From positions 279,068 to 343,067 of the forward strand of contig NW_019773514.1 in the NCBI RefSeq assembly GCF_001039355.2: 64,000 bases of DNA, read 5' to 3'. Both the position numbers and the translations under genes were made by a program. The DNA comes from Lingula anatina. Taxonomy: Eukaryota; Brachiopoda; Lingulata; Lingulida; Lingulidae. Position 1 is the stretch's first letter. Each line of letters starts with the position of its first letter. Positions 26,646-38,900 of this stretch are shown in pieces. The notes beneath the pieces were generated by a model. It did no database searches and had not been told where the DNA came from. It saw only the letters and a program-made list of their open reading frames with translations.

Positions 26646-27441
26646 TTAGGTAGGGTACAAGTATCTCCAGCAATACGGGGTTTGGTCTTCTTGTTTGACA
26701 CAAACGCCATAGCACCCAGTGCCAGGGTAGGCAACGCAGTGACAGTCGTCATCGCTATCACAAGGTAGTTGGGATCCTGTTTGAATAGAACAATGACCAC
26801 TTATTTTTGAGTTCAATATTACTAAGTCACATAGATTTGTGAAGATTCTTTTGTCTATAGTTATATATTTATATTTTTCTGGTCGTACCAGCCAATATTT
26901 CGTCACACCTATCACAACCTCATTCCCTGATGAAGTCTGGCTGCAAGCAGACGAAATTTTGGCTGGTAAGACCAGACAAATATAAGTAGCTGTAGACAAA
27001 AGAATCTTCACAAGTCTATTACAATAACATAGCTTATGAAACTGTTCTACACTACAAAATCACATATTACATGTATTATCCGTAATGTCACTTTTGAAGA
27101 TTATTATTATAAATTTCCTTGTAGCAGTGTATGTAGATATTTTAAACGTATTAATTAATATTATAAATCTGACTACATTTGTGAGGTATGATGCGTTTAA
27201 ACTACAGTCAGGGAAGATTGCTCAAAAACAACAAGAATAAAGGAATACGCTCGGTTATTATTGCCACTTTTATTAGTTAAGAAATGTTTTAACGCAAGCC
27301 AATCTCTTATCTTTCTCAAATCATTAACTCAAGTCGATTGCAATTAATACCGTAATCAGGTATATAGATCTAATATAACCTACCTTCCGTTATTTCGCAA
27401 AGCATTACCACGGATATCAAAAACAGAAAGATGATCTTCAT
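26646..27441 (-). CDS. Secreted seven-cysteine peptide, paralogue C
   Basis: Two exons, 27441..27384 and 26821..26646, 77 aa. It is nearly the same as paralogue A (same acceptor, same Cys spacing, DSDDD acidic stretch). It ends CWRYLYPT, with a stop three codons earlier than A, and has charged changes after Cys 6 (KQEDQ against KPESQ). The intron contains the same foldback hairpin (about 26832-27020). The cluster of three on one strand is typical of fast-evolving secreted peptide families. Confidence 0.72.
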
Positions 27442-28115
27442 TCTTGTTGCTAGTAACAATTTAACCGAATCGTTAAACTCAAAGTGCTCCGTTGAAGGTA
27501 AAGGACTAAAAAACACACCTATCCATATATTAACGGCTCTCATGGAAAAAAAGACTGTATGCCCTTACCGCGTTTGTTAGGAAGTACCAGTATGTTTAGT
27601 AAAAAAAGAACGGAATCTGCCAGGGAGCACATGAGAAACAAAGGCAGCCCGTAGATACATCGGTTTCCGCGATTTCCATGACTGAGCTTGACCAAAAATA
27701 TATATTGTACATTATATTGCTTGGCTTCGCATCTTCATCTGGTTATAATGCTACCTTGAGTCTGACTCTGGAAACCAAGTTCTGGTCCTTGTTTCAATGT
27801 GCTTTAAAAACGATCTCGAGCTGAATGTTGTAAAGATAAAATGGTTTTTGTAGTCGTGGAAGAGCGAGAAAAAAAAACTGACGAAAATCAATTGTCTGGC
27901 GCTTTTTCTCTTCACCCCTGCTTAAGGTATGGTTTGCTGCCTTGTGCTGTTGTCTTTCCCCTTGGATACCTTGTACACTATGTCGTTGAGAAATCCTAGG
28001 ACGAACGTAGCTTCCAGATCAAGTTGAACGAAATAGTGACCCAATAAGTTACGTTATATAGCGTCCGTTATACTGTATAATATTCATCAATACAAAAAGG
28101 GAGACCAGGCGGTGA

Positions 28116-28116
<1 letters not shown>

Positions 28117-28163
<47 letters not shown>
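28117..28163. repeat. Poly-A homopolymer
   Basis: 47 consecutive A at the right edge of unit C. Unit A has only six A at the matching place (22456), so this is an expansion or a retroposon tail relic. Confidence 0.95.
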
Positions 28164-28166
<3 letters not shown>

Positions 28167-28220
28167 CTTACAACGAACATTAGTCCTGGAAACAGCTAAT
28201 GCAACTGATCATTTATGTAA

Positions 28221-28738
28221 GTAGACAGATGTATGGAACGAAACAAAACAGTGCCTGTACAAAAGCCTTATATATGGCTCTCTATTGGAAACAATCATGT
28301 CAGGTCACTGCAGTTTGTAAGCTCACCATCAGCTGAAACAATTCCAGTATTATCTCAGGTATCTTAATTTACTATAATCATTCTGATCATTTTTCAAAAG
28401 TGCTTATGTTTTCTACCGTATGGTGCAAGTATTTTTCTGGTTTCATTTTCACTCTATTTTATTCTATTTTACTCTACTTTTTACAGATTAATATTTTAGA
28501 AACCAGTCATGATAACGATCGTTTGATTCTATCGTTTGATTCTATCGAGTGCCATCTCAACAACCTGCTTGTTGCAGACATTTATGCTAAATATTGTTTG
28601 CATTATGGCAAAGGTGGAATGGCCAACATGGACCTGGAAATTTGCCCATCTCAGTAATTATTTGTCCAGCGCCTTTAGTGTTTGGTTTGTGTTCGAAAAC
28701 AAAAATTAGAAAAGCCTATACGTTTGTATCATGTGCAT
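28221..28738. other. Intergenic, 3' flank of SLC29A4
   Basis: This lies between duplication unit C and the stop codon of the transporter gene, so it should include the transporter 3' UTR. A 85-codon open frame at 28400-28657 has no recognisable feature and I do not call it. Confidence 0.4.
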
Positions 28739-31700
28739 TTATCCAAACGATGAACTCGATATCGTTCCGTTGAGTAGGTCGACTAGCGTGGCATTGTTTA
28801 CCAGGCAGGGGTCGTGCGGAAGGCGAGGTCCTAGCCAATCGTCCAAGCCGTACGCCATGACACTTCCGGTTGTCAGACCAATGCTGTAGGTAAGCGTCAT
28901 CATATTTCCTGAAATGTCAAAAAAATTTCTTCGAGGTATCTAATGTGATATTACGTCATTCGTTTAAGCACATCCGAAAATATGAACCAAGTCGAACTTA
29001 ACAGGTACGGACCAACACAAACGTACATGTACATATGTGTCGGAGATGTGACAAGAACTACGATATATTTTTTAATAAAGAACAAGATACTTAAAATAGC
29101 ATTCACGCAACCAAATACTTGATGCCCAGTCCGTTCGCCCGATAGTGGAAAAATCATGCCACAATGTCGAACGAACGAACAAAAAGAGGTTTGTGAAGGG
29201 TATGTTATGTTATATGTTATACAGAGGCGCATTTTACCTGTAAGCTCCTTTTGTTCATCTGGCACCTTGGTGGAGGCTAATATCATAGGGACACTGCCAA
29301 AGTAACCGTTGGTCACCCCTAGAATCAATGATATCAGCATGGCCCACCCTTCACCGTTCAGTATTGGTCCAAGGCGGGGCGTGGCACACATCATCATGAG
29401 CGGAATTAACAGCACACGGAGGATAGAACAAGCCAGGAGACGACGAGGGGGCCAATCGTAGGGCAATGACGCTATGATCTTAAAGAATATGAAGACTGTT
29501 TTAGAGTTGGTAACTAGAGTTAATTCTATATAAATTGTAGATATTTGGTTGAATAAAATGGCAGCGCTTACAAATGAATATATTCTGTAGCTCTATATGG
29601 ATCCAAAGTAATCGTTCGCATACAACTTCACTTTATTTATTTATACTGTAGATTGATTCCCTTTAATGTAGCGGTTTGTTACATTGTACAAATAGAAGGA
29701 ACAGATTAATTTGCCAAAATCAACGCCACAGGCTTGTAACTCATGTAAAACTTCGATTGTGACGTTTGAATTATATACCCCGGTACTGTGTTTAATGCAA
29801 TATTCATTCTCTCAATGATTGTGAGTAACAAAACAACTTTGAAATTGTCCCAAAGCTACCTTGCCAATGAAGTCCGAGGCATTGAATATGGCCATCAGAA
29901 CTACAGGCATCCAGCTCCCCAACCTACAACTCAGGATCTCTGACTCAATGCCCGGGAACAGGCATAGCGTCACGAAGTACGCAAATGCAATGGACATCAT
30001 GTAAGGCCACGTGGTCCGGGAGGCACGTTTCCGCAGCACCACGCCGTCTGGATGGAAAAAGTCAAACTTGGCCGTGAGTGAGAAACGCTATTTCCTTTGG
30101 CAGTGTTAAAGGGGCTTCGCGACAGAATACTGAGAAAACGTGATCGAAACATGCAGTATTTAAACATTTACGGTATACTAACAGTATATCGTTATATTTC
30201 ACGCTGCAATTGGAAAATAGTGACTTAATTCTGACTAATGCAGCAGAATACTGCAAGTACGTGTACACTTCAATTAAAAAGAACTAGACTTATATTTTCT
30301 CACGTTTGATGGCGGCCCATATGGTTGTAGGTCTCCTGACTGTCCAGGGTTCAGACTTGATTCTGACGTCATCAGCAATACTATGACGTGAAGATGACGA
30401 CGACACAGCGTGTCTAGGTTGATCGTCATGCTCGATGACCAGAACCCCATAGTTTCCTTGGTTAGTTGTATGGTCCACTATTTCAACCTGTATTATATGA
30501 TAATTAGAGCTACTTATAAGAAGTTAATTACCAATCAAAACCTGCTTTAAATTTAAACGTCTTCCATCCTAAAAAGAAAGCTTCGTCGACAGGTGAGCCC
30601 AACTACGGACCCAGTCGTTGCCGCGAAAATTCTTCACTTATCGTCTGCAATCACTCACTTTCAAATATGAAAATAAACTATCATAACAGACGTTATTAAA
30701 ATCAATGTGAATGTTAATGATATTTTCTCCAGTGAATTCAGGATTTTGCCCATTTTTAAGGGGGGGGGGGTATAAAATATTTTACCCAGCGAAGCAAGGC
30801 TAATATGAAATAATAGACTACGGCAATTTTACTGTTATATGTCGGGCATAGGGACAGAAGATTGCTTGGTTTTGACTCTTTTTTTTCCAAAACATACCGT
30901 ATCTTTTTTTTCTCCCGGTGAGAGCGGGGGTGGGGGTGTTACATGTAGATAGGGGAGAAGGGGTATCTCCGATTCTAAAGGGGATGGTACTTGTCCCAAT
31001 ATACTGTCTTCACCCGATATTGATTTTGCACCACTAAACATGCGCCTTCCCTGAGTACCATACCTCTTCTTGCATCACGGTCTGGTTGGAAAATCCCACT
31101 TTATCGTCTGGTTTGCCAGCTGTACGACATATATTCTCGTAGAATCTCGCAAATTCCGTCCTGCGGATTAGGTTGAAGATGACAAAGCACGCGAATACGG
31201 TCACAACGGAGATGCAGAAAAAGATCATGGTGTTGACTTTTTCATCATTAAGAAGAGCTTTCGTCACAATACGGTTTGCTGACACCAAAAGGCCTGCTGC
31301 GCCTGGAAAATAATCGTTGTACTGCATTAAACATAACATCCAGTCCTAACATTGAAGTGCAGGCATCTTCTGCATATTGTTGGTTTCACGTTGAACGTTC
31401 ACACAATGTCTGAAAAATACCAGTAGCCGGTTTCTCTAAAGCACGTTGGTCCGAAATTTATTTTTATTCCACATATGGGGCAAATTGTAACAAAAAACAT
31501 GTTGTTTTGTGCAGAGGAAATTTGAAAAGAAAGTTTGATAGTGGACCCATTAATGAATTCAATGACTTCATCGCCATCATCTTCCATCAATATGTGGTTA
31601 TAGTGTGACACGCTCCTCTAGATATCTACATTGGCGGATCAAAATCATTCATTTATTCATTCATTTTTTTGTAAGATTTGTCCTAGAAATGAAAAGCTTA

Positions 31701-34169
31701 TGCATAAATGTTGCTCCACATTGCAAAGAAAAGCATTTTATCTTACTTACAAAATAAAGTTATTCATATCATATCTAAGGTGGACGGAAATGCCTTTCTC
31801 TGAAATCGATGATATATGAAAAGATGTCGTTCTGTGCTGTAATCCCTGATATTATCTTGCTTCAACATTTCTTATACAGTATAACATTATTTAGTTTAAT
31901 TAAGGCAGCATGAATAAATGACTGATCTAAGAGACCCCCCCCCCTTTATGTCTTTAAACGCCATGTTCTCAGCGGATTAACAAAAATTTTCGCGTCCAAA
32001 CCTTAAGAGGTTGACTATAATTGGAACGCCCTCCCCATACGCCCCCCCCCCCCCCCTCCAACCAGTTAATGAGTTGAGTGACCAATACGAAGTCCAGAGT
32101 GATATCATGGAGGGATTACATAACGGGTATTGCAATCAAGTGCGTGTCCCCAGAAGTTTGGATCGGAAAGGGGGGGGGGGAGACTTAAATGGAACTTACT
32201 TTCCCCTGTCATAACTGCCTGCGTGTACCTCATGGGCAGCATACTGGTATAGCCGTAGAAACTGGATTGTTGAACTGAAACGAACAACGGAAAGAAACTC
32301 GTATTCATGGGTATAGTTCACAAATGAAATAGGATGTGAAGAATACATAATGAACCAAGAAAATTCCCTTCTTTTCCTTATTATTTTCCGTCCATCTCTG
32401 GTTAATTAACTTATAATGCCATACCGAATTGCAAACTGACAATTGATGGATGCATTATCATGCACTGAACTGACATGAACGAAGAACAGAATTGGACTAA
32501 AGACTTTAACTGACGCGTGTACTTATACTGCTGAGGTCGATATTCACTGGCGTAGCCTACTCTTTTTGCTGAAGCAACCAACATCAAATTAAGTTGCGAG
32601 ACGTTGAGCCCGTTACTGAAAATGATCCCTTTCTTACTGTACTTGTAGCATGAATCTTTTTTTTCTTTTTCTAATAACTTAACGCAGTGCTTGGAAAGCA
32701 TCTCCCTCCTATTGATTTTTTAATCACATTTAATTACGAGTTTCAGTTGATCTTTCTTATCAGTTGGTTGCTGTCAGAAGTACGTTTGATGAAGAGAAAA
32801 GAATTTAGGCCTAGGAATATTATTTCTGTTATTTCTGTTGCCAGGACGACGTGGTTCAGAACAGAGTAGACAATTAGACCCGCGAATACTGCAAGGTGCA
32901 GATAAAGAAGATGTCAAATTTATTCCAGCTGATAAAACGTCAGCGCCTTCTGTAGCAACATTTTATATCTTAGTTACAGAATCAAATACATGTAATAGGT
33001 CTTCAACGACATCCTCAGTTCTGACATTTTTTACTTTCACCATTTCCTTTTTCATTTTTGGAGATAAATAGTTCATTTGCTAAAGCAGACCTAGTTGCAA
33101 CTAGCCCGATATTAATTAATAAATTTTCCATATCATCCCAAATGTGAAGAAGACTTCACTCCGTATTCGAATTCAGGAATCTTTGACATCGTAATCTTTA
33201 CTCGCGTTCACAGACAAAACTGAATCATACTGAACAGGAGAAAGGACAGACACCAAACTGCGGATTAGATTGCAAATTTGCAGCGAACGAATCTATAGTA
33301 ATCGCTTTAGTGCATTTTATTTTATCAAGGCAGATACGGTCTTTAATAAACGGCTCTCAATACACAGGCAGCTGCAACTGAGTAAACGAATATTGTTTGG
33401 TATATCGATAATCAATAGAAGTGAGCGAACTCGTTTTGCTGAAGAAGCAATGGCTTGTCAGTTTCAGGTGCATCGTAATATTTGCAGCGTATTTTCTCTG
33501 CATTGATTCTGTTATTTAATTTGGAAAGTAAAAATAATGGAGCAGAATAGGAGGACATAAAACCCTCATCCCCACCCAACTCGTCTTTATATCTATAACA
33601 CGTTTCATGCAACATGGTACATGTACGAATCGCCTTCTTCTGATATCGGGCATTGAACTGGTAAAATAAAGCGGTCATAATTAAAGGCGACACCTACCAG
33701 TGCAGCCCAGAGCCACGGTGCCCACGGCCGCCAATGTGACCCTGTAGGCACTGTCCCTGGTTAGCAGCTCAAACCACACGTCAAATAACGCCACACTTAA
33801 CAATGTCAAGAACGAAATTACGTATCCCACTGTAATCCTAGTGTGAAGACTCAGCAGTTCCACCAGTACATTGTTAATGCACACACTTACAAACGCGACA
33901 CAGATATATGTAAGGCTCATATCGAATACTATTGTTGTGTCGGGGAAACGATCTTGGTAGTAGTCAACCGCTATGATAAAGCTGTTGTATGGCAGCAAGA
34001 ACCCAGCTCCGGCCAGAATTAGACCAAGGTAGATGCAGCTGCAGGTGTCGTGGGGTACATTGAGGCCGGACGGGGACTGCCCACTCTCACTAGACTGGCC
34101 GCCAATGCTGGACACACTAGCCCTCTGTTTGCTGAGCTGAACGTAGCCTCTTGACAGGTTTTCATCCAT
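28739..34169 (-). CDS. SLC29A4: Equilibrative nucleoside transporter 4 (PMAT)
   Basis: Seven exons in consistent phase: 34169..33698, 32274..32200, 31302..31064, 30487..30304, 30047..29860, 29478..29238 and 28908..28739, giving 522 aa against about 530 in vertebrate PMAT. Members are 11-helix plasma-membrane carriers; ENT4 moves monoamines and organic cations down their electrochemical gradient. Diagnostic blocks are FLLPYNSFI in TM1, TIVFDMSLTYI in TM2, SSFYGYTSMLPMRYTQAVMTGE around TM4-5, the DFIGK segment and NGYFGSVPMILAS near TM9-10. The TM5 glutamate (MTGE) that confers cation selectivity in human PMAT (E206) is kept. The central cytoplasmic loop (exons 3-4) is hydrophilic and Ser-rich and diverges from vertebrates. 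Start: first Met, with a short Ser/Gly-rich cytoplasmic N-terminus. The family assignment is firm; ENT4 rather than ENT1-3 rests on the TM1-TM5 blocks. Confidence 0.93.
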
Positions 34170-35199
34170 TTTGGATTTTGCTCGGTTCTTGCAGTGTAAT
34201 ATCTGTCACATTGATAGTAGATCTATTGTCGTCGCGAGGAACCTGGTAAGAAAAATGTCAGCCTCTCTATTCCTGTCCAAACCATGCCTGGAGGCAATGC
34301 CAGTTTACATGAGACAACTCACTAAGCCCAGACTGAAACCTTCCAAATAGAGTCCCAACGGTTTAATACTTGCACCTTTCCTCAGCAATGTGTACAAATG
34401 TACAGTGCAGTGATTTTGCGTACTTGAAGACTTGTAATTGACTCAATCGATCGTCATCTTTCCACGTTTTATATTGAGTTATCCAGCTTGAAGGTCAACA
34501 GTGAATGGCATTTGGATACACACCGGGTGTACTGGTACATGCATATGCCATTGATGTTCCTCCACCGGGTTCAACATTCAGGTTTTCATACGTTTAATCC
34601 TTATTCCATTCTGAAACGAACTCTCATTCAATCCATAATATATTACCGGTGAACAATACCAAGTGATTTAACGCCATGTTGCCATTACTTATACAAATTG
34701 CTTTACCCAAGAATGCTGGGATATCCTTCTGTGATATACTGCATATATATGTTACTGCCATTGGCTTATAAACCCCTTTGGGACCATCCCATTAGAGGTC
34801 ATCCCGTTATATGTCCTGGTAAAATACTATTATTCACTGTACACTGATCGATAGTACAGCATTCTGCACTGTAGTTCTTTATCTAGTTATTCAAAGACGA
34901 GTCCATTTCCATGTTAAAATCGCTAATCACTAATAAATTCGTAAGAGCTTGCATGTGCCTGGCTGGTGTTTCGAGAACTGGTGAGGGACAGCATTAACCT
35001 TTACGTCCGGTCTGCATGTAACACACCAAGTTTCAGAGCACACTGAAAACTCTGCTTCTGCCACCATTCATTGGCGATGGTGGGATATTTTGCAGATTTT
35101 ACTGGATTCAGGAATTTAGACGGTGTAAAACATAGGCGTAGGAGCCAGGGATCCGGGGTTAAGGGGATAACCTTTCTTCATTTATCCCCTTATATCTTT
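34170..35199. other. Intergenic, 5' flank of SLC29A4
   Basis: Upstream of the transporter start codon, so it should contain its 5' UTR and promoter. No exon, TATA box or named motif could be supported. Confidence 0.4.
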
Positions 35200-35372
35200 A
35201 AGGCCCCATTCAGAATAGGGTACTAACTAGTCCGAGGGTCAAATATGGCGACCCACAACAAAACTTGCCGTCTAATCGGCTTATACATGTAGATATCCCG
35301 TAGGGAAGTATTCAAGTAGGTCGGCCATATTTGACCCTCGGACTAGTTAGTCCCCTATTTTTAATGGGGCCT
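35200..35372. repeat. MITE with TAAGGCCCCATT ends
   Basis: Inverted arms of about 50 bp (35199-35249 and 35323-35373) share ACTAGTCCGAGGGTCAAAT and end in AAGGCCCCATT. The flanks are TTTA and TACA, consistent with a TA-type target. It is related to 6437-6592 and 53208-53402. Confidence 0.82.
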
Positions 35373-35486
35373 TATACAGCTCTGGTTATCTTTGAAATGA
35401 ATAGAAATTTTGCAGAATTCTTTTTAATCTAAACAAAGCGAAAAACAAAATAATTTCTATCGAAATGGACACCTTTTATACACAAG

Positions 35487-35720
35487 GGCCCAGTTTCGTC
35501 AACACTGGATAGCGCTGTCCCATGGAATACACTATCCATTGGATAAAATTGTTATCTGGAAAGTTATCATGAGGAGCCATTTTAACCACATGATAACAGT
35601 ATCAGAGGCACAATAAGTATCTAGTATTCAGAAAACATTACTATATACACAGGGCAACTGCCTGGGGGATTACTGCTTTATCTTATGGATAGTATTATCC
35701 AGTGTTGAGGAAACTGGGCC
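35487..35720. repeat. MITE with GGCCCAGTTTCGTCAACACT ends
   Basis: About 25-bp terminal inverted repeats (35487-35511 and 35696-35720) with three mismatches. The interior has further GGATAGT/ACTATCC palindromes. No ORF. It lies 3' of the phospholipase gene. Confidence 0.85.
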
Positions 35721-35925
35721 AAGTAGTTTAATTTTCCTATAGATCGATCAATATTTGTATTTTTAAATGAATTTGTTTGGAATTCAATGTAATTCAAACA
35801 TTCTTTCAAAACAACACAAGTCGCTTTCTCAGACGTTAGAATTTAATCAAGATAATAATTCAATAATATTCCAACGTCAAGTTATTACAGTTTTTACAGT
35901 CCCACGTGACTCTTGTGTTGTATTT

Positions 35926-38900
35926 TCAACATTTTCCATCTTTGTCGTAGTTCACGTAGTTCTGACTAAACGTTTCCCTATGATCACTGAAGCACTGCGC
36001 AGCTGCCGCGTCGCATTCACACACAGCATTTCGGCATGTTCCGAAAAACCAATAATAACTTGCAGGCTCTGAAAAAAGAAAGTAAAGTTGCTGCAAGAAC
36101 TATTAATTTAAAAAAAGAACTATTGGCGTTTTAAAACGGGCCTCATAAACGGCAATTGCTGTTTGAGACTTAATTTGCGAATTAATTGCTTATTTCATGA
36201 CCGATTATATAAATATTGTCTGCAAGCACCGCATTGCAATCCACGAACTATTTGGCCTGCTATCATTCGCGTCTTTCCATGTATACGTATGGAAACTGCT
36301 TCTCGACCGCGAACTTTTTTCAATATATCGGAAGAGGCATCATAACGAAGAACTGCTCGTTAGAGCTTTTGGCGATTCCAAATCGGTAAAGAGTGACATT
36401 TCTCCACTTTCTCCGTCTATCGGCATGTATAGAGGTGAGTTGACATAAGTTCTTTTGAAAATCGACTGGTTATGGGATACTTACTGCAAACAGTGGGATT
36501 GCACCCGTCCCAAGAATACGGGACGACATAAACTGATATAGACAATGCACAGGTACCACTGGTCTGTATGGCAGTATAGCAGTCATCGTGAATTTTACAA
36601 CATCTATAATAAAGGAAGGCGATTTGGGATTTCAAAAAGAAGAACTACACAGTCATCTTTACAAAGATACATCACGATTATTTATCTATAAATTATGCGT
36701 TAAAAATGAATCAATGAAAATAAAGCTTAAAAAAAAAGAAACAATCGAGAAAATTCAAATCCATAGATGTGCTTTACTTTCAAATCCATATGTTCACTTA
36801 CTTATCTGTTTCATCCACCGGTGTACCGGAACCGCCAAGCCCACAGTAACAGCCGTATCCGTTATAACTCAAGGGGTTTGCACCCGTAGAACACAATACC
36901 AACAGTCCAAACTCAACCACAGAAGGTTGTATATCAGTCCTCACCGGCGCTGGGATAATGATAATAATAATAATAATAATCAATACTGCAAAAATCGCAA
37001 ATGTTAGCAATCAGATCTAGACATTTTGTATATTTTAGCCTAATTTTCTTGGAGATTTTAACCTTTTTCCTTTGAGGATATGTATCCCGTTGGCAAACAT
37101 CAGGATAAAACGCACTTTATATAATACTAATTGTTATGATTTTATTATCATATAGTGTTCATGACCTTTATTTGTCCTCGGAAATTATCAGGACTTTATT
37201 TATTTATTTATTTATCGATTGCATGCTTCAACTTCAACTACATACGATAAAACTCCACCTACTTTCCTCAAACGCGTACACCAGCAAGCCTCCCTCGAAC
37301 ACGTCATAGATGGTACAGCTGGCATCTAAGCCCTCTAAATCTCCTCCGTTGCCACTTTCAGTGGTCAAACAACGGCCATCGAATGAAATAGCAAAGTTTA
37401 GAATACCTGAGAGTCTGGCCTCTTTTACACAGGCCTCTAGATATGGCGTGAGGTCGGTAGAGTTGGCAGGGACAGGGAGAGAAGGGTTGGTATGGAATTC
37501 TTTGTTGTAAATATTTTGCAGTTCAAACGTGCACCCCAGTCGCCGCAGCGTGCGCCACCCATCTGTAAGACAAATTAAGAAGAGAAATATTATTTCGTTT
37601 TCATTTACGTTTTCTTTGGAAATGATTTCCTTCGTTTTGTTTGAAAAATTCCCTCAGGTGTCTTTTTTTTTTTTTTTTTGTGCAAATGTACTTTATTTCA
37701 ATATTTTAATCACCAGACATAGGCATCTGATCAAGGGTCGGAGCACTGCATATAGTAACCTCTCTATGGATTTATCAACTTTTAAATAATGAATAAAATA
37801 AACCGCTTTTTTGTCTTCATGAACTACACAAATGAAGACCCGGTGCAACGAAACTGAAGGTCTGTGTAACAGAGTCCACCCTCCATTTAGTTATTATGGT
37901 TAGGGTTAGCCTGATCTTAGTGGGTAAAAATCTAGGGCGAGGCTTACCTGTGGACAAATGAATGGGAAGCGGACTTTCCATCATGGGGGACTCTTTTGTT
38001 TTGTCACGTTACACCGGTTTCAAACAACACAAAGTTCTACAATTCTAGGGTACGTCGAACCCATGTGCACAGTGTTTCAAAACTGAAAGTCCGAAGATCG
38101 ACTTTCTGTCCAGAAACAACGGGTCCCAGACTCTCTTTAAAGGCGGACTCTATGATGCCCGANATCGACTTTCTGTCTAGAAACAACGGGTCCCAGACTC
38201 TCTTTAAAGGCGGACTCTATGATGCCCGACACCGGTCATGCGCAAGTGCTTAGGTCAAGGCAAAACTCTTTCGAGTCAATTCATCTATTTTGCCTCCACC
38301 CCTCCCCCTTCCTCCCCCTCCACCGTGTATCCAATGTTAAAACACCCTGTGACTCACCCGGCAAACATTCGGTGGCCTCTCCCCAGTCGCACACCCCGAG
38401 GACCACGTTAAACCGCATGCCCTCTGCCGGACAGTCCCTCTCAAAGCCAATACCATGGTGACACTGCACGTACTTGTTACAGGACTCAGGGTGAGTATTC
38501 AGCTGGATTCCAGTATCGCAGATCTTATCTGAAGTTAATGAAAAATATGAATAAATCAGTTACTGCACATGTGTTTTTAGATCGGGTAGCTTCCTTTGAA
38601 CTTGGACATAATAACGAGTTATTATGTCCAAGCTATGAAGTACACAACAAATGTGTTTATCATTTATGTGATTATCATCATAATACTGCTGTTGTTATCA
38701 TTATCATTATTACCATTATTATTTACGGGCGGATCTTGATTAAAACAATGTCACACTAGTTACTTTGCTCTGGTGACAATCTTTTCATCGCCAAAATTGG
38801 TGCCTGAATTGTGCCCCCTAACGCCGATACTATCTTTCTCAATTTACAATGGTGACATTATATTCATGGCCTATACATGTACATTTGCTAACCTGGGCCC

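Larger units (their letters stand above)
26301..28220. repeat. Segmental duplication unit C (partial)
   Basis: Starts with CTGCTGTCGTTCATTGTGG, corresponding to about 9079 in unit A, and runs through the peptide gene and upstream region to the AGGCGGTGA block (28095) that also ends unit A (22445). A pure A tract at 28117-28163 interrupts the end. Confidence 0.75.

Noticed and set aside
28400..28657. 85-codon plus-strand open frame
   Set aside because: Phe/Ile/Leu-rich from AT-rich DNA, no family motif, lies in the 3' flank of a gene on the other strand.
35200..35720. Hairpins as possible microRNA or structural RNA genes
   Set aside because: Arms end in defined transposon-like termini and have relatives elsewhere; MITEs explain them better.
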